From Pseudoruegeria sp. SHC-113 (GTDB lineage Bacteria; Pseudomonadota; Alphaproteobacteria; Rhodobacterales; Rhodobacteraceae): a stretch of DNA of 64,000 bases. The stretch is from contig NZ_JAHUBR010000001.1 in assembly GCF_025376885.1 (NCBI RefSeq), positions 1,178,001-1,242,000 on the forward strand. The letters run 5' to 3'. Positions 37,654-47,972 of this stretch are shown in pieces. Position 1 is the stretch's first letter, and every line of letters starts with the position of its first letter. The notes beneath the pieces were generated by a model. It was not told where the DNA came from. It made no database searches and saw nothing but the letters and a program-made list of their open reading frames with translations. The translations under genes and the position numbers were made by a program.

Positions 37654-38538
37654 TCAGTTGCCAGCCCTTTTGCCCCGCCAGAGAATGAAGAGGCCCGAGG
37701 CCACAATCAGAGCTGAGCCCAAGAGCATCGCGGGCGTCAGGCTTTCTCCGAACAGCAGGAGCCCAAGCGCCACGCCGAAGATCAGCCGGGTGTAGCGGAA
37801 GGGCGTCACGGCGGAGACTTCACCGGTGCGCATCGCCTTCATCAGGCTCGCATAGGCCGCCGTGCCGCAGAGGATGGCACCCAACAGGCACATAGCGGCG
37901 CGGGGATCGGGCAGGGCGAAGGCCGCCCCTTCCCAAAGCGCGTAGCCGCTGCCGGCCACGATCAGCGCAAGGAAGCCGTAATAGCCCAGCACGGCGGTGG
38001 AGAGCCCCGCCGGGGCCGCGCGGCTGGCCAGATCGCGGCCCGCGAAGCCCAGCATACCGACCACGGCGATCAGCGACAGAGGTGAGAAGCTCTCTGCGCC
38101 CGGCTGCAGGATGATCAGCACCCCGGCAAGGCCGATGCCGATGGCGCTCCAGCGTCGCCAGCCGACGCGCTCGCTGAACACAAGCGCGGCCCCGGCCACC
38201 ACCACAAGCGGCGTGGCCTGCAGGATCACTGTGGCCGTCGACAGCGGCAGCAGCGCGATGGCGAGCATGTAGAAAAGCCGCCCGACCACCTCGAACACCG
38301 CCCGGATCTGCATCGGGCGGGAGGCAACCTCGGGGGCCAGCAGGTGCGCCCCCGTCAGGCGGGCCACCAGTGCGAAAATCAGCGCGCCACCCAGACCGAA
38401 GAGGATCAGCACCTCGCTCACGGGCAGGCTTTGGGCGGCGGCTTTTAGGAAGGCGTCTTCCACGGCGAAGGCCGCCATGGCTGCGATCATGAAGGCACTG
38501 CCGCGCAGGTTGGCGGTCCGGTCCGTGGCGATCTGCAT
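37654..38538 (-). CDS. EamA/DMT-family transporter
   Basis: 294 residues with ten hydrophobic helices in two EamA repeats, each with the usual small-residue-rich helices and GLAGVLIILQPG at the end of the first repeat. Drug/metabolite superfamily; substrate unknown. It lies 52 bases downstream of the second H-type lectin gene on the same strand. Confidence 0.86.
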   Translation of the reverse strand: MQIATDRTANLRGSAFMIAAMAAFAVEDAFLKAAAQSLPVSEVLILFGLGGALIFALVARLTGAHLLAPEVASRPMQIRAVFEVVGRLFYMLAIALLPLSTATVILQATPLVVVAGAALVFSERVGWRRWSAIGIGLAGVLIILQPGAESFSPLSLIAVVGMLGFAGRDLASRAAPAGLSTAVLGYYGFLALIVAGSGYALWEGAAFALPDPRAAMCLLGAILCGTAAYASLMKAMRTGEVSAVTPFRYTRLIFGVALGLLLFGESLTPAMLLGSALIVASGLFILWRGKRAGN

Positions 38539-38590
38539 GAGAAAGGGGCCTCTGCCCGCGTGGCGGCCCGGTCAGGCCGCCCTGGCGCGC

Positions 38591-39031
38591 CTAGGCCTTG
38601 CCCTTGTTGTTGGCGTTGCGCCCGGCGCCGGGCTGGGCGATGGGGCCGATGGCCGTCCAGGTGATGGAGGCGCGGGCGATGTGGGTGTTGTCCCACGTCA
38701 GGAACACGGCCGTGAAGCCCGTGGCCGAGACATTCTCGGCGGCCACGTGAAAGCGCAGGTTGGTGCTTTGGTCGGCGTCCATCCCGGTCAGCGCCACCGA
38801 CATCACCGGCACGTCGAGGAAAGGCTGCTTGAAGATGAAGCTCATCTCCACCCGGCGCTCACCGTCGCCCGACCACATGTAATCGCCGGAATCGACATGG
38901 TTGAACAACTCATCCGTCGCCGAAAGCACGGCGCTGCTGGAGGAGAGGTGCAGCAGTTGCTGGATGAAAGGTGTGCGGATCACCTCGTCTTTCATGGCGG
39001 CCTTCTTCTCTGTGTCGCTTGTAGGTTTCAT
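38591..39031 (-). CDS. H-type lectin domain protein (second)
   Basis: 146 residues. A helical N-terminal region (about 1-45, FIQQLLHLSSSSAVLSATDELFNHV) precedes an H-type lectin domain: VEMSFIFKQPFLDVPVMSVALTGMD, GFTAVFLTWDNTHIARASITWTAIG. The GF...F.TW.[DN]T and W.A.G positions match the protein at 25545. There is no signal peptide. The tail is Gly/Asn-rich. The start is 39031, or 38995 where AAGAAGG lies close upstream. Confidence 0.75.
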   Translation of the reverse strand: MKPTSDTEKKAAMKDEVIRTPFIQQLLHLSSSSAVLSATDELFNHVDSGDYMWSGDGERRVEMSFIFKQPFLDVPVMSVALTGMDADQSTNLRFHVAAENVSATGFTAVFLTWDNTHIARASITWTAIGPIAQPGAGRNANNKGKA

Positions 39032-39131
39032 ACGCTTTGGTGCCTCAAAGCGATACCACCTGTCAAAGGTGGAATTCCTGACTGGACAGCCGTTCAGTGA
39101 CGCTGCGTGCAGTTTTTTCCGGGCGGCGCTG

Positions 39132-39160
39132 TTGACAGGCCGCGGGCCGTTGCCTATTTC
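39132..39160 (+). promoter_or_regulatory. Sigma-70 promoter of groESL
   Basis: TTGACA (39132-39137), exactly 17 bases, then TATTTC (39155-39160), immediately before the CIRCE element. Confidence 0.8.
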
Positions 39161-39167
39161 CGGTGCG

Positions 39168-39194
39168 TTATCACTCTACACGCTTGAGTGCTAA
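39168..39194 (+). promoter_or_regulatory. CIRCE element (HrcA operator)
   Basis: TTATCACTC, nine bases, GAGTGCTAA. This is the HrcA operator with one mismatch from the TTAGCACTC arm. It overlaps the expected transcription start of groESL, so HrcA would block initiation until heat inactivates it. Confidence 0.92.
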
Positions 39195-39231
39195 CATTGG
39201 GAGACAACTCGAACTGAGGAACGAATTCGAG

Positions 39232-39519
39232 ATGGCATTTACACCGCTTCACGACCGTGTTCTGGTCCGTCGCGTTGAGAGCGACGAGAAAACCGCTGGC
39301 GGGCTGATCATCCCCGATAGCGCAAAAGAAAAGCCGGCCGAAGGCCTGGTTGTTGCTGTTGGCGCTGGCGCCAAAGACGAAGACGGCGACCGCATCGCGA
39401 TGGATGTGAAAGAAGGGGACAAGATCCTCTTCGGCAAATGGTCCGGCACCGAAGTCACCATCGATGGTGAAGAGCTGCTGATCATGAAAGAATCCGACAT
39501 CATGGGCATCATCGCCTGA
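39232..39519 (+). CDS. groES: Co-chaperonin GroES
   Basis: 95 residues starting [35 protein letters not shown], with the GroEL-binding mobile loop complete, and ending [14 protein letters not shown]. It caps the GroEL chamber. The start ATG at 39232 lies 37 bases beyond CIRCE; the longer frame from 39163 would run through the operator. Confidence 0.98.
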   Translation: MAFTPLHDRVLVRRVESDEKTAGGLIIPDSAKEKPAEGLVVAVGAGAKDEDGDRIAMDVKEGDKILFGKWSGTEVTIDGEELLIMKESDIMGIIA

Positions 39520-39530
39520 TCGTCGACTGA

Positions 39531-41198
<1,668 letters not shown>

Positions 41199-41228
41199 GC
41201 CACACGGCTGAACATCTGTTCATCAGGA

Positions 41229-41256
41229 GGGGCTGCCCATCGGGCGGCCCCTTTTT
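41229..41256 (+). terminator. Rho-independent terminator of groESL
   Basis: A GC-rich stem GGGGCTGCCC/GGGCGGCCCC with loop ATC and one internal mismatch, followed by five T. Confidence 0.95.
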
Positions 41257-41366
41257 CATTTGTGCGATCAAGGTTCTGGCGGGCAGTTCGGACGCGCAAC
41301 TCATCCAAAATACCTCCTGCCGCGTATCCTTCTGTAGATGACGCACACACGTCCCGGAGGTTCAAC

Positions 41367-41897
41367 ATGCGCAAATTTCTGATCGCCCCCGCTCTTGTCG
41401 CCCTTGCGATGGTGACGGCTCCCTTGCGTGCCGACGCTCTGCCGCCCGAGATTTCCGCCACCGTGGGGCAGGCCACGCCCATCGGCGCGGTCTCTTTCTC
41501 TGCGCTTGGCTTCAAGTTCTACGACGCAAAGCTCTACACCGCCGGTGGCCGCGCCTTCGGTTGGGAGCAACCTTTCGGGCTAGAGCTCGCCTACAGCCGC
41601 GGCATCTCGGCGGGTCAGCTGATCGGGGCCACCATGCGCGAACTGCGCCGGATGGAGGGACGTCAGGGGGATCACGCTGCGATTGAAGCGCAGCTGGCCA
41701 CCTGCTTCAAGAGCGTCTCCCAAGGTGATCGCTACGTGGCGATCCCAGCAGGGCGCGACGGGGTGGATTTCTGGCTGAATGGCCGCAAGACCTGCGAGCT
41801 GCGCCATCCGGGTGCGCGGGAGCGGGTGCTGGGCATCTGGCTCTCCGACAACGCCCGCGACCCGGCACTTTCACGGAAGCTGCGCGGCCAGGGCTAA
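41367..41897 (+). CDS. Chalcone isomerase-like secreted protein
   Basis: 176 residues with signal peptide MRKFLIAPALVALAMVTAPLRADA. VGQATPIGAVSFSALGFKFYDAKLYTAGG and LELAYSRGISAGQLIGATMRELRRM match the chalcone-isomerase-like fold used by bacterial periplasmic proteins that bind lipids or fatty acids; no flavonoid chemistry is implied. GGAGG lies 6 bases before the ATG. The longer frame from 41262 is not used. Confidence 0.8.
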   Translation: MRKFLIAPALVALAMVTAPLRADALPPEISATVGQATPIGAVSFSALGFKFYDAKLYTAGGRAFGWEQPFGLELAYSRGISAGQLIGATMRELRRMEGRQGDHAAIEAQLATCFKSVSQGDRYVAIPAGRDGVDFWLNGRKTCELRHPGARERVLGIWLSDNARDPALSRKLRGQG

Positions 41898-41904
41898 AGC
41901 GTTA

Positions 41905-43170
41905 GTGTACCCCCGCATCGCTCTCTACGCGGCCATGCTCGCCTTCGCGGGCCTGCCGCTCTATGTGCACCTGCCGCGCTTCGCGACGGGGGAACTGGAC
42001 CTGTCGCTCGCCGCTCTGGGCAGCGTGCTTCTTGTGATCCGTCTGATGGATTTCCTGCAGGATCCCCTACTGGGCTGGCTGGCGGACAGGCCGGGCGCGC
42101 CCCGGCGGGGGCTGGCCCTGCTGGGCGGTGTTGCGCTGGCGGCGGGGTTTCTGGGCACCTTTGCGGTGCCGCCCCCGGCTGGCATGGCCCCGGCGCTCTG
42201 GTTGCTGCTGACGCTGATCCTCGTCTTCACCGCTTATAGCCTTCTGATGATCCTCTTCTACGGGCAGGGCGTGCGCCTCGCCGCCACAGTGGGCGAGGGC
42301 GGCCATGTGCGGCTGGCCGGGGTGCGCGAGGCCGGGACGGCGGCGGGCATCCTGCTGGCCACGGCGCTGCCGAGCTTGCTTGAGGCCACGGGCCGCGCCG
42401 AGACCGCCTATCGTGATTTCGCGCTGGCCGCCGGGCTGGTGATCCTGCTCGCCAGCCTCGCCATGTGGCCGCTCTGGCGGCAGGGCGCGCGCGTGTCCAC
42501 GAGCCAAGCCATGCCCAATCCGCGCGATCTGTTCAAAAGCCCGCGCCTGCGCTTCCTGCTGTTGCTGGGCTTCGTGAACGCGCTACCGGTGGCCGCCACC
42601 AGCACGCTGTTTCTGTTCTTCGTGGAAGACAGGCTGGCGCTCCCGGCGCTGGCCGGGCCCTTCCTGCTTTTGTTCTTCGCGGCCGCTGGCGCAACCGCGC
42701 CGCTCTGGTCGCGCGCGGCGCGGCGCTTCGGCACGCGCGCCACGCTGCTCACCGGCATGGCGCTTTCGGTCGTGGCTTTCATCGGCGCTGCCGCGCTGGG
42801 CCCCGGGCAGGGGCTGGCCTTCGCCGTGGTCTGCCTCGCCTCCGGTGCTGCCGTGGGGGCCGACATGGTCCTGCTGCCCGCCCTTTTTGCCATGGCCGTG
42901 GACAGCGAGAACCAGCCCGAGGGGCTGGCTTTCGGGCTCTGGGCCTTCGTCGCCAAAGCCGCGCTGGCGCTGGCGGCGGGCATTCTGTTGCCCCTGCTGG
43001 ATGCCTTCGGCTTTGTGCCGGGGCAAGAGAACACCGCCCGCGCGATGTCGGCGCTCGTGGTCGCCTATGCGCTGCTGCCCTGCGCGCTCAAGCTCTTCGC
43101 GATGGCGCTCGTGCTGCGGCTCCCCTCTGACGCGACAGAGCAAACGGTGCGTCTTCGCGGGCACGCGTAG
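41905..43170 (+). CDS. MFS transporter, GPH/MelB-like
   Basis: About 421 residues, twelve helices. LVIRLMDFLQDPLLGWLADRPGAPRRG is the GPH (MelB/LacS) signature, in which the Asp residues bind the coupling cation in MelB. It may be a sugar or glycoside symporter; the substrate is unknown. The start is uncertain: the GTG at 41905, seven bases after the previous stop, is used; the ATG at 41935 is an alternative. Confidence 0.8.
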   Translation: MYPRIALYAAMLAFAGLPLYVHLPRFATGELDLSLAALGSVLLVIRLMDFLQDPLLGWLADRPGAPRRGLALLGGVALAAGFLGTFAVPPPAGMAPALWLLLTLILVFTAYSLLMILFYGQGVRLAATVGEGGHVRLAGVREAGTAAGILLATALPSLLEATGRAETAYRDFALAAGLVILLASLAMWPLWRQGARVSTSQAMPNPRDLFKSPRLRFLLLLGFVNALPVAATSTLFLFFVEDRLALPALAGPFLLLFFAAAGATAPLWSRAARRFGTRATLLTGMALSVVAFIGAAALGPGQGLAFAVVCLASGAAVGADMVLLPALFAMAVDSENQPEGLAFGLWAFVAKAALALAAGILLPLLDAFGFVPGQENTARAMSALVVAYALLPCALKLFAMALVLRLPSDATEQTVRLRGHA

Positions 43171-43305
43171 CGCTCTTAGTCCCGCACTGTTGGTGAAACT
43201 TCCCGCAAGCTCCCGATAAGGTTGTATCATACCGTCCTATTGGCGGAAGTTGACCTAGGGTGAGTCGCGCTCCGCCGTGTTCAGGGCACTTTGGGGGGAC
43301 CATCC

Positions 43306-44007
43306 ATGCCTGTTTCGATCAAACGCATTTTCTTGCACCTGGCCGCATCCGGCCTCGCGCTCACGGCGGCGAGCATTGCCACGCACGCCGAAGAGGGCAT
43401 GAAGGCTTACGAAATCAAAGACATGCGCGGAATGCGCTTTTGCGAGTTCCTGCTGATCAGCGCCGACAATGTGGTGATTTACAACACCTCCGCCTCCGAT
43501 GGCTGCCCGGCCGACAAATGGGAGGCGCTCGATCTGGAGGCGCTCGCCGCAGAGCATGGTGTGCTGAAGGCGCAGCTCAACGGGCCGAAGTTCTGGGCCA
43601 TGGATGAGCAGACGGTTTACCTGGGCGAAGAAAAGATCTTCGGCGGCATCGCCGCCCGCTACGGTGCAACCCTGCCGCTGGCCGCCCTTGGCAGCGGCGA
43701 AGGGGCCGCGCCCTATGAGCCCTACGTCAGCGCCAAGAACCAGAGCTTCGTCTTCCGCGCCGGGGCGCCGATCTATGAGTTGGTGGATGCAGAGGGCAAC
43801 GTTTATGCGCTCAATGCGTGGGGCCCGAATGTGACGGATGGCAACCCCGACAACCTCGCCGCCCAACTTGCCCCCGCGGAAGGCTGGACGGCCCGCGCGA
43901 CGCTGCCCGAGGCCGATGTGATCATCGCAGGCACCTCGGACACGCCGGTGGACATGGTCGGTGATGACATGAAGCAGTATTACACCCGCTACAGGGCCGA
44001 TCAGTGA
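43306..44007 (+). CDS. Secreted protein of unknown function, coupled to OprB porin
   Basis: 233 residues with signal peptide MPVSIKRIFLHLAASGLALTAASIATHA. The remainder is acidic and Ala-rich and includes KDMRGMRFCEFLLISADNVVIYNTSASDGCP (two Cys that may bond) and GAPIYELVDAEGNVYALNAWG. No family recognised. GGGGGGA stands before the ATG. Its stop overlaps the porin start by 4 bases (GTGA), so the two are probably made together at the envelope. Confidence 0.75.
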   Translation: MPVSIKRIFLHLAASGLALTAASIATHAEEGMKAYEIKDMRGMRFCEFLLISADNVVIYNTSASDGCPADKWEALDLEALAAEHGVLKAQLNGPKFWAMDEQTVYLGEEKIFGGIAARYGATLPLAALGSGEGAAPYEPYVSAKNQSFVFRAGAPIYELVDAEGNVYALNAWGPNVTDGNPDNLAAQLAPAEGWTARATLPEADVIIAGTSDTPVDMVGDDMKQYYTRYRADQ

Positions 44008-45284
44008 GCGGCAGCCGCCTGAGCGCCATCGCAGGCGCGGCGCTGGCCTTCCAGCTCTGCGCCGCGCCGCTTTTGGCACAGGGCCTACCGCCCGCCAAAA
44101 CGTTGTCAGGCTATCAGGAGACCGCGAGCCTTGAGACGGGCGACAGCGTCACCGAAGATCTTGCGCTGGATGATCAGCGCGTGCGCGGCGTGCTCTCCTT
44201 TCCCGGGCTGGAGCAGGCCGTGGCCCCGTGGTTTGCCTGGAAGAAACGCCTGAATGATGAGTATGGGCTGAAGCTTCAGTTCAGCTACCAAAGCTCGCGC
44301 CAGACTTTAAGCGACACGCTGGGCGAGGAGGATGCGGCGGCGATGCGGCTGCAGCTTCAGGGCTCGTGGGATCTGCTGGGGCGCGGCACCAAGAACAAGG
44401 GCACGCTCACCTTCCGCCTTGAAGAGCGCCAGCGGCTGGGCACGGCGATTCCGCCCACGAAGCTGGCCTTTGAATACGGCGGTATCAAACCCTCCGGCGG
44501 CTTCTCCGATTTCGGCTTTGCGCTCACCGAGCTTGCGTGGCGGCAATCGCTCATGGAGGGGCGCTTGCGCTTCGTCGTGGGCAAGATCAGCGCGCTCTCG
44601 TGGTACAACGGGCACGCGCTGTCCTCCTCGCTGCGGGGCTTTCAGAACCTCGCCCTGCAGAGCAGCCTCACCAAGCCTGCGCCGGGCCGCGGTATCGGCG
44701 GCGGCGTGGCCTATGAGTTTTCTGAGCATTTCGGCGTGGTGGCGGGTATCCACGATGCCAATGCCAAGACCGCCGACAACCCGTTCGACACCATCGATCA
44801 GGGCGAATTCTACAAATCCGTCGAATTCCGCTACTGGCCCACGAACCGCGACATGCGCCGCTGGGACGTTGTGCGCTTGCAGTTCTGGCAACAGGACGCG
44901 CTGAAGGACAAAGGCGTGCCGGAAAGCAAGGGCGTGACCTTTCTCGCCAGCCGTCTGCTACAGGATCGCTGGTTTCCCTTCGTGATCGCCGGGCTTTCGG
45001 ATGGCAAATCCACGGTGATGAAGAAGGATTTCACCGCCGGGCTCGGCGTGGGGATCGACACCCAGCACCGCGCCGCGCGCGATATCTTCGGGATCGCGGT
45101 GAATTGGGGGGAGCCCTCCAACGATCTGCTGCGCGAACAGGTGACGACAGAAGCCTTCTACGCTTTGACGCTGGTGCAGAACGTGGTGATCACGCCCTCG
45201 GTGCAATGGGTGCGCAACCCGGCGGCCAGCACGGCGTTTGACGATGTCTTCACCTTCGGGCTGCGCTTCCGCACGACATTTTGA
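44004..45284 (+). CDS. OprB-type carbohydrate-selective porin
   Basis: 426 residues, starting at a GTG that overlaps the previous gene, with signal peptide MSGSRLSAIAGAALAFQLCAAPLLA. The body is beta-rich with alternating hydrophobic residues and ends in a terminal Phe (GLRFRTTF), as outer-membrane barrels do. WFAWKKRLNDEYGLKLQFSYQSS and GFFDFGFALTELAW-like segments fit the OprB family. It lets neutral sugars cross the outer membrane. Confidence 0.82.
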   Translation: MSGSRLSAIAGAALAFQLCAAPLLAQGLPPAKTLSGYQETASLETGDSVTEDLALDDQRVRGVLSFPGLEQAVAPWFAWKKRLNDEYGLKLQFSYQSSRQTLSDTLGEEDAAAMRLQLQGSWDLLGRGTKNKGTLTFRLEERQRLGTAIPPTKLAFEYGGIKPSGGFSDFGFALTELAWRQSLMEGRLRFVVGKISALSWYNGHALSSSLRGFQNLALQSSLTKPAPGRGIGGGVAYEFSEHFGVVAGIHDANAKTADNPFDTIDQGEFYKSVEFRYWPTNRDMRRWDVVRLQFWQQDALKDKGVPESKGVTFLASRLLQDRWFPFVIAGLSDGKSTVMKKDFTAGLGVGIDTQHRAARDIFGIAVNWGEPSNDLLREQVTTEAFYALTLVQNVVITPSVQWVRNPAASTAFDDVFTFGLRFRTTF

Positions 45285-45343
45285 GGGCAGGGGGCCAAGC
45301 TCCCCCTCTCGCGCCGCCATGGTTTTCTGCTACCACATTGCCC

Positions 45344-45844
45344 ATGGAGATTCGCGCCACCACACCGGATGACTACGCCGCCATAGATGATGTGATCATC
45401 GAGGCCTTCGGGCAGGTGGATGAAGCCCGCCTCGTGGACATGCTGCGCCGCGATCGCGCCGTGGCGCTGGAGCTTGTGGCCGAGGTGACACGCCCCAACG
45501 GGCCGGAGATCGTCGGCCATATCCTGTTTTCGCGCTTTGCGGAGCCCGCCGGCTGGCTGGCGCTCGCTCCGGTTTCGGTGAAGCCGAGCCGCCACCGGCA
45601 GGGGATCGGCGGCAAGCTGATTGCTTCGGGATGTGCGGCCGCACAGGAAGCCGGATATGCCGCCGTGGTGGTGCTCGGGAGCCCCAAGCTCTATGGCCGC
45701 CACGGGTTCTCGGTGAAACAGGCCGCGGGCCTGACCTCGCCCTATCCGCTGGAGTATACCGGCCTGCGCTGGCTCGGGGAGGGCAGCGGCACGCCCGAGG
45801 CCCGCCTGCGCTACCCGGACGCTTTTGCCCGCCTCGAAAACTGA
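45344..45844 (+). CDS. GNAT-family N-acetyltransferase
   Basis: 166 residues. ALAPVSVKPSRHRQGIGGKLIASGCAAAQEAGY contains the acetyl-CoA loop RxxGIG, and VVLGSPKLYGRHGFS is typical of the YhbS-like group. The substrate is unknown. The ATG at 45344 gives MEIRATTPDDYAAIDDVI, a standard GNAT start. Confidence 0.86.
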   Translation: MEIRATTPDDYAAIDDVIIEAFGQVDEARLVDMLRRDRAVALELVAEVTRPNGPEIVGHILFSRFAEPAGWLALAPVSVKPSRHRQGIGGKLIASGCAAAQEAGYAAVVVLGSPKLYGRHGFSVKQAAGLTSPYPLEYTGLRWLGEGSGTPEARLRYPDAFARLEN

Positions 45845-45874
45845 TCCTGAAAGCCTGATCAAGAAAGCTAACCG

Positions 45875-46717
45875 ATGCGCCTTGCCCTGCTGACGGCCCT
45901 CACCATGGTGGCCTTCGCCGCCAATTCGATCCTGAACCGGCTTGCGCTGGCGGGCGGCCATATCGATCCGGCAAGCTTTGCGGTGGTGCGCTTGGTGGCG
46001 GGTGCGGTGATGCTGGCGGTGTTGCTGGGCCTGCGCGGGCGGCTCGCGCCCCTCAGCGCGCGGCCCAACCTCGCGATGGTGGCGGGGCTTGCCGTCTACA
46101 TGATCGGCTTCTCCTTTGCCTATGTCACGTTGGACGCCGGGGTCGGGGCGCTGATCCTGTTTGGCGTGGTGCAGGTCACGATGTTTGCCGGGGCGCTTTT
46201 GGCCCGCGAACCGGTGCCGCCTGCGCGCTGGCTCGGGGCTTGCGTCGCCTTCGCGGGGCTCGTGCTGTTGCTCTGGCCCGCGTCCGGTGCCGCGCAGGGG
46301 ATCTCGCTCGCCGGGGCGGCCCTGATGGTGCCGGCGGCGGTGGGCTGGGGAGTCTATTCCTTGATGGGCCGGGGCGCGGCGGACCCTCTGGGCGATACCG
46401 CGCGCAATTTCCTCTGGGCGCTGCCCGTCGCGCTGCTGCCGCTCGCCGTGGCGGGGCCGCTGAGTGCCAACGGCGCAGGCATCGCGCTGGCGGTTGTTGC
46501 GGGGGCGGTGACATCGGCGCTGGGCTACGCGCTCTGGTACGCGCTTCTGCCCGCGCTGGGGGCCACCCGCGCCGCCGTGGCGCAGCTGACGGTGCCGGTC
46601 ATCGCGGCCTTTGGCGGCGTGCTGCTTCTCGCGGAGCCGATGACCCTGCGCTTCGCACTGGCCGCAGCGCTTGTGCTCGGCGGTGTCTTGCTGTCGCTGC
46701 GTCGCGCCCGCGCGTGA
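45875..46717 (+). CDS. EamA/DMT-family transporter
   Basis: 280 residues with ten helices in two EamA repeats ([15 protein letters not shown]..., [41 protein letters not shown]). The second repeat holds the conserved ALP.LGA...A....L.PV.A...G...L.E pattern. Substrate unknown. It follows the GNAT gene by 30 bases and may be its operon partner. Confidence 0.87.
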   Translation: MRLALLTALTMVAFAANSILNRLALAGGHIDPASFAVVRLVAGAVMLAVLLGLRGRLAPLSARPNLAMVAGLAVYMIGFSFAYVTLDAGVGALILFGVVQVTMFAGALLAREPVPPARWLGACVAFAGLVLLLWPASGAAQGISLAGAALMVPAAVGWGVYSLMGRGAADPLGDTARNFLWALPVALLPLAVAGPLSANGAGIALAVVAGAVTSALGYALWYALLPALGATRAAVAQLTVPVIAAFGGVLLLAEPMTLRFALAAALVLGGVLLSLRRARA

Positions 46718-46757
46718 GGCCTCGCCAAGTGGCCAAGCGGTGCCTATCTTAGCACCC

Positions 46758-47516
46758 ATGAAACAGTTTCTGCTTGCCTCACTGGTGTTGCTCATGCCTC
46801 TGCCCGCAAAGGCCGAATGCGTTGTCCTGCTGCACGGGCTTGCCCGCGGCGAAACCTCCATGGTGGTGATGGAAAAGGCGCTGCAGGCGCTCGGCTATCG
46901 CACCGTGAACGACGGCTACCCCTCCACGGAAGCCACGATTGAAGAGCTCGTGGCGCAGACGATCCCGGCGGCCGTGGCCAAATGCGGCTCCGACAAGACC
47001 CATTTCGTGACCCATTCCATGGGCGGCATCCTCGTGCGGGCCTGGCTGGCGGAAAACAGCCCCGAGAACATGGGCCGCGTTGTCATGATGGGCCCGCCCA
47101 ACCACGGCTCCGAACTGGTCGATCAACTCGGCGATCTGGAGCCGTTTGAGTGGATCAACGGCCCGGCGGGCCTGCAGCTTGGCACCGATGAGAACTCGCT
47201 GCCCAACCGTCTCGGCGCGGCGTCGTTTGAGCTTGGCGTGATTGCCGGGGACCGCACGCTGAACCCGCTCTACTCGTCGCTGATCGACGGGCCGAACGAC
47301 GGCAAGGTCTCGGTGGCGAGCACGCGGATTCAAGGTATGCAGGATCACATCGTGCTGCCGGTGACCCATACGTTCATGATGAACAACCCGCTGGTGATCG
47401 CGCAGACAGATCACTTCCTGCGCGAGGGAAAATTCGATCACGCGATGACCTATGTCGACGCCCTGCAAGGCGCGCGCGATGTGCTGCTGGAGCTGCCGAT
47501 CCTGAAGGGGGAGTAG
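46758..47516 (+). CDS. Secreted alpha/beta hydrolase (lipase-like)
   Basis: 252 residues with signal peptide [19 protein letters not shown]. The oxyanion region [14 protein letters not shown] and the nucleophile elbow [13 protein letters not shown] are present; a late HTFM supplies a probable catalytic His. It is likely a periplasmic esterase or lipase. There is no clear Shine-Dalgarno site before the ATG. Confidence 0.85.
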   Translation: MKQFLLASLVLLMPLPAKAECVVLLHGLARGETSMVVMEKALQALGYRTVNDGYPSTEATIEELVAQTIPAAVAKCGSDKTHFVTHSMGGILVRAWLAENSPENMGRVVMMGPPNHGSELVDQLGDLEPFEWINGPAGLQLGTDENSLPNRLGAASFELGVIAGDRTLNPLYSSLIDGPNDGKVSVASTRIQGMQDHIVLPVTHTFMMNNPLVIAQTDHFLREGKFDHAMTYVDALQGARDVLLELPILKGE

Positions 47517-47521
47517 CCTGC

Positions 47522-47926
47522 GTGCCGGCTCCGGTCTCAGCGCCCTCCATCGAGGCCTTCCACGCAGCCCTCAGCGCGCAGGACCGTGCCATCGCGGATG
47601 AGTTGCGCAGCGCGATCCAAAACGCGCTGCCGGAGGCCGAAGGCAAGATCTGGCACCGCCATCCGGTCTGGTTTCTCGAAGGCAACCCGATCGTCGGCTA
47701 CAGCCGCCTGAAAGACGCCCTGCGCCTGATGTTCTGGAGCGGACAGTCCTTTACGACTGAAGGCCTCTCGCCCAGCGGCAGCTTCAAGGCCGCCGAGATC
47801 CGCTACCGCGCGGCCTCCGAGATCGACGCGCAAGCCCTCGCCAAATGGCTTGCCGAGGCGCGCGTGGTGCAGTGGGATTACAAGAACATCGTGAAACGAA
47901 AAGGGCAGCTCCGACGGCTGCCCTGA
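47522..47926 (+). CDS. DUF1801 family protein
   Basis: 134 residues. EGKIWHRHPVWFLEGNPIVGYSRLKDALRLMFWSGQSF matches the DUF1801 (YdhG-like) core. Cytoplasmic; function unknown. The start is a GTG at 47522, five bases after the lipase stop, with GGGGGAG upstream. Confidence 0.78.
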   Translation: MPAPVSAPSIEAFHAALSAQDRAIADELRSAIQNALPEAEGKIWHRHPVWFLEGNPIVGYSRLKDALRLMFWSGQSFTTEGLSPSGSFKAAEIRYRAASEIDAQALAKWLAEARVVQWDYKNIVKRKGQLRRLP

Positions 47927-47972
47927 TTGATGTCTTGCCTCTGGCGGGGATATTTCTGGCCAGAAGAGAGGC

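Noticed and set aside
41367-41897. Flavonoid metabolism from the chalcone-isomerase-like gene
   Set aside because: The secreted bacterial members lack a plant-type context; only the fold is shared.
45158-46861. 567-codon frame antisense to the GNAT and DMT genes
   Set aside because: Arg/His/Gln-rich low-complexity product with no domain; the sense genes are clear.
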